Origin: Doryteuthis pealeii
Lineage: Eukaryota > Mollusca > Cephalopoda > Myopsida > Loliginidae
Direction of reading: 5' to 3'
Assembly (NCBI GenBank): GCA_023376005.1
Contig: CM042141.1
Coordinates: forward strand, 96,943,327-97,007,326
DNA length: 64,000 nt
Numbering within the stretch: the first letter of the stretch is position 1; each line of letters begins with the position of its first letter. Below, in pieces: positions 54,345 through 63,659 of the stretch. The translations under genes were made by a program, and so were the position numbers. The notes under the pieces were generated by a model. The model did not search any database. It was not told where the DNA came from and was given only the letters and a program-made list of their open reading frames with translations.

Positions 54345-54834
54345 TGAGGGTAATCCCAAAAATAATGTCTCCAAATTGATAGGAATGCTTGAATCATGTG
54401 GCTATTGGCAATACTGTTGTGTTTGTTGTGCATGTGTCTACCTTACTATCATGCTCAGTCTAGGCTGAGTAATTATTTCTGATGGAACTCCCGAATGATG
54501 CTACAGCCAAGAGTGAAGTTTGTGCAGCTATTCAGTTTTTGAACTTAAAAGGCATTAAACTGATTAAAATTCATTGCCAATTAATGTGAAGTGTATAGTG
54601 AGTCATGCATGGATGTCAAAAACATCTGCAATTGGTGTAGGGAGTTTGTAACAACAAGAAGGTTCAATGCTTCCTCAATGAGCTGGTATGACATGGGTAT
54701 ACAAAAATGCATTGTCTAAAATGGCAATTATGTAGAAAAATAGATATATGTTCAAACTTTTAAACATCATTGACAATAAACATTTCTATGATCTCTAAAT
54801 ATTTTAGAGACCTTACTTTTGGGATTACCCACTA
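54345..54834 (+). pseudogene. mariner element, internally deleted, 490 bp
   Basis: Flanked by TA. Terminal inverted repeats GAGGGTAATCCCAAAAATAA and the inverse of TTACTTTTGGGATTACCC. The interior has an N-terminal transposase-like stretch (EVCAAIQFLNLKGIK, IHCQL) with stops; the catalytic domain is absent. The 7483-7646 fragment is the same family. Confidence 0.85.
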
Positions 54835-55515
54835 ATGTTTGCTATTTTCCATCTAAGCATGGCTGATTGAAATATTTACTGTTTGCAGTAAAAATTATAA
54901 ACTTTTTCCAAACATAAATAAAATTCTCGTATGTCTATAGATTGGCACCGCTTCTGACACTTTCAGAAAAATGCCTGGCAGCTCATTGGTCAGTTAATAG
55001 AAATGGATATACACACACATGGCTAAAAATATTCCTGGGAGCGAATTGAAGCTCCCAAATGATCAGAGATTGCAAAACCACTCAGACAGAAAGCCAATAA
55101 TATTTGATTAAGCAATTCAGTTTTAACCTATTTGGTCTTTGAGTGGATCTAGAATTAGACTGGCTGGACATTCCACTGGGCAAAATTTCTAACTTTATGT
55201 CCTCAAACGTTGTACAATACACCAACTATTTCAAGTTTTCAAATGGGTAGCAAATCAACTGTATTTTCAAGACATCATTGCTTGTTACATTTTGATATAA
55301 TAGAACGTTTTGAACCCCCTAAACATCCTTTACATTAATCTTCTATTCTAAATATAGAGGAGAAAAATAAAGTATCTGTAATATTCTAGACTTATTCACC
55401 CCGAGAACTACATTGTAAAATCAGTCATCCCATTTTATGTGATAGTGAAAGCAGACAGTAGAATTACATTTATCTGTATGTTAACAGTGAAGTCAAACCA
55501 ATATCACTTTTGAAA
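54835..55515. other. unassigned intronic sequence
   Basis: Only one weak feature: TTTTTCCAAACATAAATAAAAT. No exon recognised. Confidence 0.5.
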
Positions 55516-55529
55516 GATTAATGCCAGTG

Positions 55530-56095
55530 GGGAAGAGGGAGGAGAGAAAAGAAGGGGGAAAGAAAGAGGAAGAGAGAGACAGAGTGACAAGAACGAGAGA
55601 GGGGTAGGGAACGAGACGAGACGAGAGAGGGGTAGGGAACGAGACGAGAACGAGAGAGGGGTAGGGAACGAGACGAGAACGAGAGAGGGTAGGGAACGAG
55701 ACGAGAACGAGAAACGAGACGAGAACGAGAGAGGGGGTAGGGAACGAGACGAGAACGAGAGAGGGGTAGGGAACGAGACGAGAACAAGAGAGGGGGTAGA
55801 GACGAGGACAAGAGAGGGGTAGGGAACGAGACGAGAACAAGAGAGGGGGTAGGGAACGAGACGAGAACAGAGAGGGGGTAGGGAACGAGACGAGAACAAG
55901 AGAGAACAAGAGAGAGGAGGAACAAGAGAGAGGGAGGAATGAGACAAGAGAGAGGGAGGAATGAGACAGAGAGAGACAAGAGAGAGGGAGGAATGAGACA
56001 AGAGAGAGGAGGAATGAGACAAGAGAGAGACAAGAGAGAGGGAGAATGAGACAAGAGAGAGGGAGGAATGACAGACAGAGGGGCAGAGTGGGAGA
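55530..56095. repeat. GA-rich minisatellite (unit GAGAGAGGGGTAGGGAACGA-type)
   Basis: About ten units of GAGAGAGGGGTAGGGAACGA then GACGAGAAC, grading into GGAGGAATGAGACAAGAGA units. All three minus-strand frames stay open for 178-222 codons (SFPTPLS, LVLVS repeats). Three simultaneous open frames are a composition artefact of stop-free purine repeats. Poly(A) follows at 56100-56121. Confidence 0.96.
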
Positions 56096-56564
56096 TGGAA
56101 AAAAAAAAGAAAAAAAAAAAAGCAACCCTGAGTAGACGGTCTATGAAGCACCTGAAAATTTGACAGATACAATGCTAATGGATGTTTCTAGAATCGTAGG
56201 TCTCTACCTGATGACATTTTGAGAAGTTCGTCTCCAGAAGAACTACTCCAAGAACTTGACAATCTTATGGGTCACAGACAAGAATATGGTTTTTATCAAA
56301 GTTCAAACACTGGTAACCTTTTTTTTCTTTTCCTTCTTTTATTCAAAGTATCTCCAATTCATCATCAATCAACATGGCCGACAATGAAGTCATCAAACGG
56401 ATGCCACCAACCATGCATCACTTATTGGGTCAGTTAACATCAGTGTATTAAATCCAATGTTAAAGACATTCATCTATCTAATTCTTATATATTTTTTTTA
56501 TATTCAATATGCCTAACAATTACTTCCAGTTTAAATACCACTAACATAAGGTTATAAAAATACC

Positions 56565-56655
56565 CCCCCCCAGCTATATGGCCACTTTCCTTCCATCACC
56601 CAAACCATCAAGAACGAACTCATCAGTGACATTCTCCTCAGACACATCAGGGTTC
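56565..56655 (+). pseudogene. LINE tail fragment
   Basis: CTATATGGCCACTTTCCTTCC, CACCCAAACCATCAAG and AACGAACTCATCAGTGACAT match the LINE tail at 27765-27985. A repeated leader (TTCATCTATCTAATTC, TTCAATATGCCTAACAATTA) occurs three times at 56470, 56680 and 57225, indicating a locally multiplied LINE-derived block. Confidence 0.65.
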
Positions 56656-56786
56656 CAATGTAAAAGACGTTCATGTATCTACATCTTATATATATTTTTT
56701 TTTTTTATTCAATATGCCTAACAATTACTTTCAGTTTAAATACTTACATAAGGTTATAGCCCCCCCAAAAAAAAAACCCAGTTGTA

Positions 56787-57072
56787 TACACATTTATCAG
56801 CCCCTCCACATGAGCAGGATGTGACACATGGTAAATTTATTAAACGGAGTTTACCAGGTTTGAATTCAAAGTTTTCCTTTTCCTTGACTGGTTACCTAGC
56901 CAAGTTTAAAGAGCCCAGTCTGCCCTACTATTTACTCATAGCTGGAGGGAGAGTAGTTGGATACATACATTTCCCAAGAGTATTAGTGCTATGTGAAATG
57001 CAAACAGCCTCATCCAGGATTTGAACTCTGAACTGACAAGTCCATTTCCTATGACTAACCATTATCCCACAT
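56787..57072 (-). mobile_element. SINE-B copy, full length
   Basis: Minus strand from GAGCAGGATGTGACACATGG to ATGACTAACCATTATCCCAC. Confidence 0.88.
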
Positions 57073-57084
57073 GTATCCTAAAAA

Positions 57085-57200
57085 TAGCTGTATAGCCAAT
57101 TTCCTCCCATCACACAAACCATCCAAGTAAGATGAACAGGCATGCTGGACACGACTGGAGAAGCAAAAACGAACTCATAGGTGACATTCTCCTTAGATAT
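57085..57200 (+). pseudogene. LINE tail fragment
   Basis: TGTATAGCCAATTTCCTCCC, CACACAAACCATCCAAGTAAG, GAACTCATAGGTGACATTC. Confidence 0.65.
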
Positions 57201-57344
57201 CAGTATTCCAAGGTAAAAAATATTCATCTATCTAATTCTATTCAATATGCCTAACAATTACTTCCAGTTTAAATACCACTTACATAAAGTTATACACCCA
57301 CAAAAAAATAACTGTATAGCCACTTGCCTCCTCCTCCTCTAGAA

Positions 57345-57425
57345 TAAACCAAAGATTCACAGAGGAGTTTCAGAAGTGTTTTGACCAATGGAAAAATTAC
57401 AGGAATAAATGTGTTATATATTCTA
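57345..57425 (+). pseudogene. mariner transposase extreme C-terminus
   Basis: GAGTTTCAGAAGTGTTTTGACC, then AATGGAAAAATTACAGG, encodes FQKCFDQWKNYRNKC, the usual mariner C-terminal FQ-CF-QWK--W-KC block. 57430-58030 holds no recognised element, apart from the GC-rich repeat relative at 57865-57960. Confidence 0.6.
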
Positions 57426-58035
57426 ATATTTTTCAAATAAAATTTATCACAGTTTTATAATCTATATTGTAATAAGCCAATTGTTATATGTTACAATCTT
57501 AAGGCCAACAAAAATAAAGAAAAAATGTACTTGTAAGATTCAAATAATTATTTAAGTAGAGCGTTTTTTTTAAGCATCTTATTAGGGAAAAATTTTAATA
57601 CTTGGAAATTAGGCTAAAGACTAATTGGTCAAAAGTTTAAGGTGACATTTAAATGAATCTTTAATAGGTAAACACTTTAGTCATTTTTGGTTCAAGCATT
57701 AGTACAATTAACATCAGCCACTGTGTATCTCCTGTATGACATTAGGTAAAAAACATGGCAAAGGCTAAAAAGTTAACAGAGTTGGTATTTACCTTAACCT
57801 CCCATCAGGTCAGGATGTGACACAGGGTCCTTTTAATGAGGGAAGTCACACACAGACTGAACATCAATTGATAGCTAGTGCAAAAAATGCAGGGTTCCTG
57901 TTGGCATTCACTTTTGGTGATGGCCCCCTGGGAACATGTGACCAATTTAATTCAAGCCAAAGTCTCTAAACAAGTTGACAGAGTTTGAATCTGTCTAAAA
58001 ATATATATGTACATACACACACACACACACACACG

Positions 58036-58115
58036 CATGTGGAGACACTTTGTGTAATGGTTAGAGTTGTAGAAAATGGAGAGGACAACCAAAGTTCAAA
58101 TCCTGGACAAGGCAT
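58036..58115 (+). mobile_element. SINE-B head fragment
   Basis: GGAGACACTTTGTGTAATGG, TTAGAGTTGTAGAAAATGG, CAAAGTTCAAATCCTGGAC. A (CA)n run precedes it (58014-58034). Confidence 0.75.
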
Positions 58116-58236
58116 CCTAAGAATACTAAGAGTCAGAGTGGGACGTTATGAGTTCTGACTTTTTGTATATATCTGTAGAAAAACAAAGTATCAAAAAGAA
58201 AAAGAAAAAAAAGATGAATTTATTCTTGATGGTGAA

Positions 58237-58281
58237 GTCAACATTTAAATGTTTCAGTTTATATTAAACCTTCGTCAGGAC
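58237..58281 (-). ncRNA. probable hammerhead ribozyme (second copy type)
   Basis: Minus strand: GTC, CUGACGA, stem II AGGTTTAATATAAACT (GTTTA/TAAAC with A-U closure and one bulged G), GAAA, stem III palindrome CATTTAAATG, cleavage triplet GUU, then GAC pairing with GTC. All conserved core positions are compatible. Stem I is only 3 bp and stem III lacks a normal loop, so cleavage might need a dimer. Confidence 0.6.
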
Positions 58282-58630
58282 AATACAAAACATCAAGTAA
58301 TTATTTATTAAACCCAGTTCTTTAAAAAAAAAAAATCAGTATGCAAATTAAGCACACCATATATTATGTAAACCTTTATTTCTTAGGGATATATGAGGAA
58401 CATTTCAAGATTTTAAATGCACTAATAACATGGGCTGTTTTGAGGCAAATCTAACTCAGATTTTCATAGAGACATTGTTAATGAATAAGATTTACTCTGT
58501 TCTATGTATTGATGATTTTGACTATAAATTAAATACTCGTTGAAAAATTTACACAATTCCAGAGGGTGTTGTGATGTAAGCAGTGATGTAGTTTCGGTTT
58601 CAGACAGACACCAAATCTCCATTGTTGATA

Positions 58631-58633
<3 letters not shown>

Positions 58634-58674
<41 letters not shown>

Positions 58675-58714
58675 ACACATAAGGATGTATTTAGTTATAA
58701 TTACATGCCTATAT

Positions 58715-58752
<38 letters not shown>

Positions 58753-58815
58753 TATATATATATACACACACATACACACACACAAACAGATACCTACATA
58801 CATACACACACAGAT
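58634..58815. repeat. (TA)n/(CA)n microsatellite cluster
   Basis: TA at 58634-58665, CA at 58714-58736, TA at 58737-58763, CA/CATA to 58812. The open frame across it (58622-59173) is a composition artefact for its first 60 codons. Confidence 0.95.
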
Positions 58816-59199
58816 CTCCACTAATTGCTTTCAGCTAGTGCCCAATTATGCTACTTATAATTTCCTGATCAAATACCTGTCAATAATCAACATTGATCAA
58901 CAAGATCCCATAAATCTTTTTTTTTTTTTTTTCCTTTTTGGAATCTTAAAACAAAGAAGAGTCATTGTAAAGGTTTCATCCAATTCCTATGCTAAAGCCA
59001 AACACTCAGCCGTTCACTTAATGTCCGTCTTCTGTGACATGTTCGATTATCTGGTCGCCACTCACAATGCCATGATTGTCCTATTCCACACTTTCCATCG
59101 TATCAAGTTAAATCAAGTGGAATTTCATATCCATCAGCACTGCACCTCTTGTTTAGGATTAATTAAGATTTAGACCAAAGATTGCCTGCTGGAGGTTGA

Positions 59200-59400
59200 T
59201 GTCAGCTTCTAGGGGTCAATAAAAACATGGGGGAGGGGGTAGAAAGGGAATGATGAAGATGGTGGGGATTGAGAGCTGAACTTGAGAAATGAAAATAGAT
59301 TACTCTACGGTTACTGGGAGGGCATTGCTGTGGCACAGTGGTTAAAGTGCTGGACTGCAACATTGGAGTAAGGGAGTTTGACACTCCAATTGTGCTATTA
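59200..59400 (+). mobile_element. third tRNA-like SINE (pair with 59740-59950)
   Basis: GGCACAGTGGTTAAAGTGCT and GGAGTTTGACACTCC resemble tRNA A and B boxes. The preceding 130 bases (GGGGTCAATAAAAACATGGG, GGATTGAGAGC) recur at 59768-59840. Confidence 0.6.
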
Positions 59401-59745
59401 TGTTTACTTTCGGAATAAGGAAAAAAGGGTTATTTCCTAGTTGAGAAACAGGAGTGATCCAGAAAAAAACAGAACCCAAATTACTTATTTATTTTCCCAT
59501 TAAACTAACCCTATACCCCAACCCCTAAGCCTTGTTGGACTTAAACTTAAAAAAAAAAAAAGAAAAAAAAAAAAAGAAGTTTTATTACAAAATTTGTGGG
59601 TTCTGTTTTTTCTGGGTCACCCTGTAATATTATGTTACTCAACTAGGGGGGGGGTTAGGGTTATTTTAATGGCAAAATAAATAATTTGGGTTCGTTTTTT
59701 TCTGGGTCACCCTGTAATATGTTACTCAACTAGGAAATAACCGAA
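59401..59745. repeat. duplicated spacer between the two SINE copies
   Basis: TTTTTCTGGGTCACCCTGTA and TTACTCAACTAGG occur at 59607-59645 and 59698-59733. A-runs at 59551-59576. Confidence 0.7.
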
Positions 59746-59945
59746 AAAAGTATGATCCTCCCCAACTATGGGGGTCAATAATTGCATGGGGGGAGTAGAA
59801 GGGAATCAATGAAGATACTAGGGATTGAGAGCGGAACTTTAGAAATAAAAATAGATTGATTACACTACCGATACCGGGGATAGGATGTCTCCGAGGTGCA
59901 GTAGCTAAAGTGCTGGACTGTGACATCGTAAGGAGTTGGTTGGTT
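59746..59945 (+). mobile_element. third tRNA-like SINE, second copy
   Basis: AGGTGCAGTAGCTAAAGTGC followed by TGGACTGTGACATCG. Same order as 59200-59400, more decayed. Confidence 0.6.
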
Positions 59946-60224
59946 AATTGTTTTATAACATATCAACTCATCTTGATATGTGGTTACTTTACAGTACCTG
60001 CTGTTGCTTAAATGGTCACCCATCTAAGTAGTGAACAGGCTCATCTTTGCTTAACTTTGGTGATCTAGCGGTAATTGGTGCTTTCAATGTGACATGACTG
60101 TAAACCATATTGTAGTGAGTGAGTTTGAACTCCAAGTTTGCTTTTACATTCACTTTTGGATTAAGGGAAAGATATGAACCCCCCTTTCCAGCTTTGGCTT
60201 AAATCATGCCACTACTGTTCTTCT

Positions 60225-60305
60225 ACAAGTTTTTGTATTAATAATCCACAAAGGTTGGTATACCATTAGACAAAAGAAACAAAATACCTATACCAAATGA
60301 CAGCA
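60225..60305 (-). mobile_element. short element (relative of 27800-27907)
   Basis: The inverse reads GGTATTTTGTTTCTTTTGTC, TAATGGTATACCAACCTTTG and TGGATTATTAAT. Diverged. Confidence 0.5.
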
Positions 60306-60477
60306 AACAGGTACTACACTACACTTTAGATATTCATCCAGTATTTCGTTTTTATATTCACAGCAAAGTTAACTAGCTATATAAGACCCAGGGGTCGTTT
60401 AGTACTTGTACTATATAGAATTTACACTCATAGTTTAACAGTTTTGTACATAATCAAGAGATAAGCTACGCTAAAAA

Positions 60478-60642
60478 CGATGCTCAACCATATTTAAAGA
60501 CCCTTGTCTGCCCTACTATTTACCCATAACTGGAGAGAGAATAGTTGGATGCATACCAAGGGTATTAGTACTATGTGAAATGAAATTGGCTTCGCCCAGG
60601 ATTTGAACTTGTTTCACCATGTCCATTTCCTACTAAGCAGTT
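60478..60642 (-). mobile_element. SINE-B fragment
   Basis: GTCTGCCCTACTATTTACCC, AAGGGTATTAGTACTATGTG, GGATTTGAACTTGTTTCACC. Confidence 0.8.
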
Positions 60643-60849
60643 GTTTGCATTTTCTAATCCCCAACAGTGCCGGATTCCATAGAAGGGTTAATGGCCTAAA
60701 AAGTTTAATAATCCTTGATTTAGACTAAGGCTTCATTGTTGTATAATGGTATCAAATTGATATCGCTGGTGTATATTGTCTACTTAGCTTAAATATAGTA
60801 GTCGGACTTAATGAAATTACAACACGTGTATAGTAGAAACTGGTGACTT

Positions 60850-61222
60850 TTTTTCTTCTCCCTCGGCTGTGCGTGGTGGCGAGCGTTGATAATGACTGCT
60901 GAAATGGGTTGGTGAGGCGGAAGAGGTGGCTACGTGGGTCTCACAGCCTGTCAGCCGTGAGCGGCTGTCAGCTCACTTGTTCCCTGTTCCTAGTCTTCTG
61001 TCTAACTGCCGTCCCTGCTATTGACTTTCTTTTATGTATATAAACCGCCCACGCATTTTCTTTTGTTATACTTATCAGCGGAAAAATATATTTCCGATTT
61101 CATTGTTCTACTTTTTTTCTTTGTTCGCGTTAACCGGAAAAAGTCCTTTGTTATTTTTGTCGTCTTTTCTTTGTTTCGGTTTAAACGGAAAATCCTACTT
61201 CCGCCCGCACGATATGCAACAT
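60850..61222. promoter_or_regulatory. GC/CpG-rich islet, possible internal promoter or regulatory element
   Basis: In an otherwise AT-rich intron this segment is rich in CpG (CCTCGGCTGTGCGTGGTGGC, GCCGTGAGCGGCTG, CTTCCGCCCGCACGAT) and contains four CGGAAA/TTTCCG ETS-like sites between 61078 and 61205. On the plus strand TATATAAA at 61037-61044 is followed by CCGCCC. No repeat relative was seen in the window. A promoter function for either strand is an inference. Confidence 0.35.
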
Positions 61223-61239
61223 CATGAATACAGTGGTTT

Positions 61240-61885
61240 AAAACACAAGAAAATTATACTTATAAGTTAAAGAATTAAAACAGTTCACCATTCTAGCTGA
61301 TGAGCATTCAGAATTCCAACTCAGTCTCCTAGTGGCAATATATATAACATCGCTCAAACCAGAGATTTGCAAATAGAAGTAATTCGTCTACCATCTACTT
61401 GGCGGCAGTTTCAGCTTGAGGCTACTTGATCCTGGGTAATCGTAATAATTTTTTTGTTGCTTTGCCCCCCCCCCCAGACTTTCTTGTTTTTCTCTATAGT
61501 ACTTCTTCCTGTGGTAATCCTCTGGTGAGACTTGGGTGAAAACAAAGATTTCCTGTTAAGGATGAATCCACTTATGGTTGCAATTCTCAAATTTTGTACC
61601 CACAAAAAACTGTTTAAAGAATTAAGCAGTTGTTTGTGGTGGAGTTTGAATTACTTAACAAAATCTGATCTATATACATAAATACTATATTAATAGTGTA
61701 ATGTTCTGTGCAGGGATTGTTTGTTTTTTTTTTTTGGTTAAAAGGTTGATGTGAGAAGATAGAAAAAAAGGAAGATGCCCAAGGAGGCATAATAAACACC
61801 ATTCATTTGTAGTAACCACTTAAGCCACAGCAGGTACTGTAAGCAAGCAGAATCTTTTATTTATAAAAAATAACTTGATTTGGCA
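61240..61885. other. unassigned intronic sequence
   Basis: C-run at 61466-61478 and T-run at 61719-61735. No exon or repeat recognised. Confidence 0.5.
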
Positions 61886-61888
61886 TTA

Positions 61889-62105
61889 AAGTGAAAGTAA
61901 AATTGGCAAAGTGGCCTATTGTCAGTATCAGCCGGACAGCAAGGGAGTCTATCCCCTTTCCCCTAGACCACGGAGATTGGATAATCTTATCTGAGCAAAA
62001 CAATCTGTGCTACTCATATGCTGAGTTGGCGGGGACCGGTATTGAACCAGGAACCTTGCGATTCCTAGGCGGGTGCTCTACTGACTGAGCTAAAAAGGTC
62101 CCTTT
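61889..62105 (-). mobile_element. SINE-A copy
   Basis: Minus strand. Left tail AAAATTGGCAAAGTGGCC; right tRNA-like head, which reads on the plus strand GGAACCTTGCGATTCCTAGG, CTCTACTGACTGAGCTAAA. Followed by a Rep-C-type head in inverse (62106-62160). Lies 260 bp downstream of the 31-bp arrestin exon in transcription order. Confidence 0.85.
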
Positions 62106-62364
62106 AAATAACCTAAAAGAGGTTGATATGCTGTAAAATGAAACAGCCAACCAAACCATTTGTTTGAAATGCCTCATTTTGAATTCAATTTTTCTCAGCC
62201 AACGTGAGTGATTCCGATTGGACAATCCTGCTGTTAATTTCAATAGACTTTGCGGAAAAACTGATATCATTTACAGCTTCATCTCTTCAAACAAAGTGCA
62301 TCAATTTCTATAGCTCTCAAGAATACAATACGAAGAGAGAGAGAGAAAAACAAACAAAACTTAC

Positions 62365-62395
62365 CTGTCCATTAGGACTGCTTTTCTTAAATACC
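62365..62395 (-). CDS. arrestin, small coding exon (VFKKSSPNGQ)
   Basis: Read on the minus strand, this 31-bp exon follows a long pyrimidine tract ending in CAG (acceptor at 62396-62398) and is followed by a perfect GTAAGT donor (62359-62364). The first G completes a codon begun in the previous exon, and the next 30 bases encode VFKKSSPNGQ. That is the characteristic N-terminal beta-strand of arrestins, the cytosolic adaptors that bind activated, phosphorylated G-protein-coupled receptors, block G-protein coupling and promote endocytosis. It joins in phase 0 to the exon at 31261-31321, giving a continuous arrestin N-domain. Very short exons at this point in the protein are typical of arrestin genes. 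The exon with the start codon was not found between 62396 and 64000 and probably lies beyond the window. Whether this is a visual arrestin or a beta-arrestin cannot be decided from 30 residues. Confidence 0.9.
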
Positions 62396-62914
62396 CTGAA
62401 AGAATAAAAAAAAACAATACAATGGTAAGGCACTTGAAAAAGAAAAATAGAATTATGTTAAGCAAAACAAAAAAAGAAATGAATTAAGAAAAAAAGAAAA
62501 AAAGAAAAAATCTATTCTTTATTTCTATTCATCCTAAAGATGAAGACAAAAAAGAAAAAAGAAAAAGAAATGAATAAAGGAGCAAAATAGCCAAAAGCAG
62601 TAGAAACGACAACAACAGGAAGAAGTTTTAAACACTTAAAATATCACTGGAGATTTTCAGTTTTAAAGAAAAGAAACAAAAAAGTAATTTGTATAAATAC
62701 GCAGAATACAGCATCTAAATAGTTTTATATTGATTAATAATGCGCACAAATGCATCACAACAAATCTAGATGATTTGTGGGCAGAACAAAAAAAAAATCA
62801 TCACAAAATCATTTGCCTATTAAATTTAAATCTTTGTGATAATTAGCAGAAAATCTGGTTATCTTCAGGATACGCACTCCTAAATTTTTCAACTCTAAAT
62901 ATATACATAGAGTA

Positions 62915-63192
62915 TGTACATGTCCTGCGTCCCTGATGCACAAAAAATGTAAAAGGATGCAGTAAAATCATATCCATGCATCCCAGTGTTTTTCTTTTTT
63001 CTTCCCTCAACATTTCAAGCTAACTGTAAATACATTTCAATAGTTTATTAGAAATTAATTACACAGGATAGGTTACAAGGTAGGAGTTAGACGGCTTTTA
63101 GTTGGGACCCATAAATTTTCCCGGGGACTCATTCAAAGCAAATATGTGCATCTCAGGACGCACCAAATTAAAAAGCTATCAGCATTACTGCA
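62915..63192 (+). mobile_element. MITE-D copy, left end lost
   Basis: Begins at GTCCTGCGTCCCTGATGCAC, with the right end CTATCAGCATTACTG intact. Left TIR missing. Confidence 0.8.
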
Positions 63193-63523
63193 CCTTATTT
63201 GATCACTCCGGGTAGACTGGGGATATTTTTTATTAATTAATTTTCGGTTATCTTCATTATACGCACTCCCAATTTTTTCAGCTTTTTTTTAAAATTTTTT
63301 TAACGAACGCTCTTTATAAATTAATAGAAACACTCTTGATCTGATTTTCAGAGAAATAAATTTGTTTTTCATCTGATTTCTGAAATAATTTTGTTTTACA
63401 ATAAATTATTTTAGACATTTTTCAATAAAAATGAACTTTTTTTTTAAAAACAATAAATTAACTTTTTTTTTTAATATTAAAATTTGAATTTTTTTTTCTT
63501 AATGAATTAACTTTTATTAACTT

Positions 63524-63655
63524 TATTCAAGTGTGCTTGTTAGGGTTAGGGTTAGGGTTTATTCAAGTGTGCTACTAATGTACTAAGTTGTCATGGGCTG
63601 GTATTGAATATTGAACCTTGTGGTTCTAAAGTGGAAGCCCTATCGAGTGAGCTAA
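63524..63655 (-). mobile_element. SINE-A fragment with a telomeric-repeat insertion
   Basis: Minus-strand SINE-A head (tRNA-like end near 63650). At 63540-63560 it is interrupted by three TTAGGG repeats, with TTTATTCAAGTGTGCT on both sides (63523-63538 and 63559-63574). Confidence 0.75.
63540..63560. repeat. interstitial telomeric repeat (TTAGGG)3
   Basis: GTTAGGGTTAGGGTTAGGGT: three perfect animal-type telomeric units inside a SINE, bounded by a 16-bp direct duplication. Confidence 0.9.
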
Positions 63656-63659
63656 ACCA

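Larger units (their letters stand above)
31322..62364 (-). other. arrestin intron, 31 kb, repeat-filled
   Basis: This is the sequence between the two arrestin exons, with a GTAAGT donor at its right end and a CAG acceptor at its left end on the minus strand. The junction is phase 0. It contains most of the tandem arrays and mobile elements listed below, including the 126-bp satellite, the hammerhead motif at 47.5 kb and a GC-rich islet at 60.85-61.22 kb. No further exon was recognised inside it. Confidence 0.85.

Noticed and set aside
55493..56172. Three overlapping minus-strand frames of 178-222 codons
   Set aside because: All three frames of one GA-rich minisatellite are open at once, which is expected from its composition and not from coding.
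58622..59173. 183-codon plus-strand frame ending in a mixed-composition tail (ATHNAMIVLFHTFHRIKLNQ)
   Set aside because: The first third is microsatellite. The tail has normal composition, but no recognisable domain and no acceptor or donor site that I trust. Could be re-examined with transcripts.
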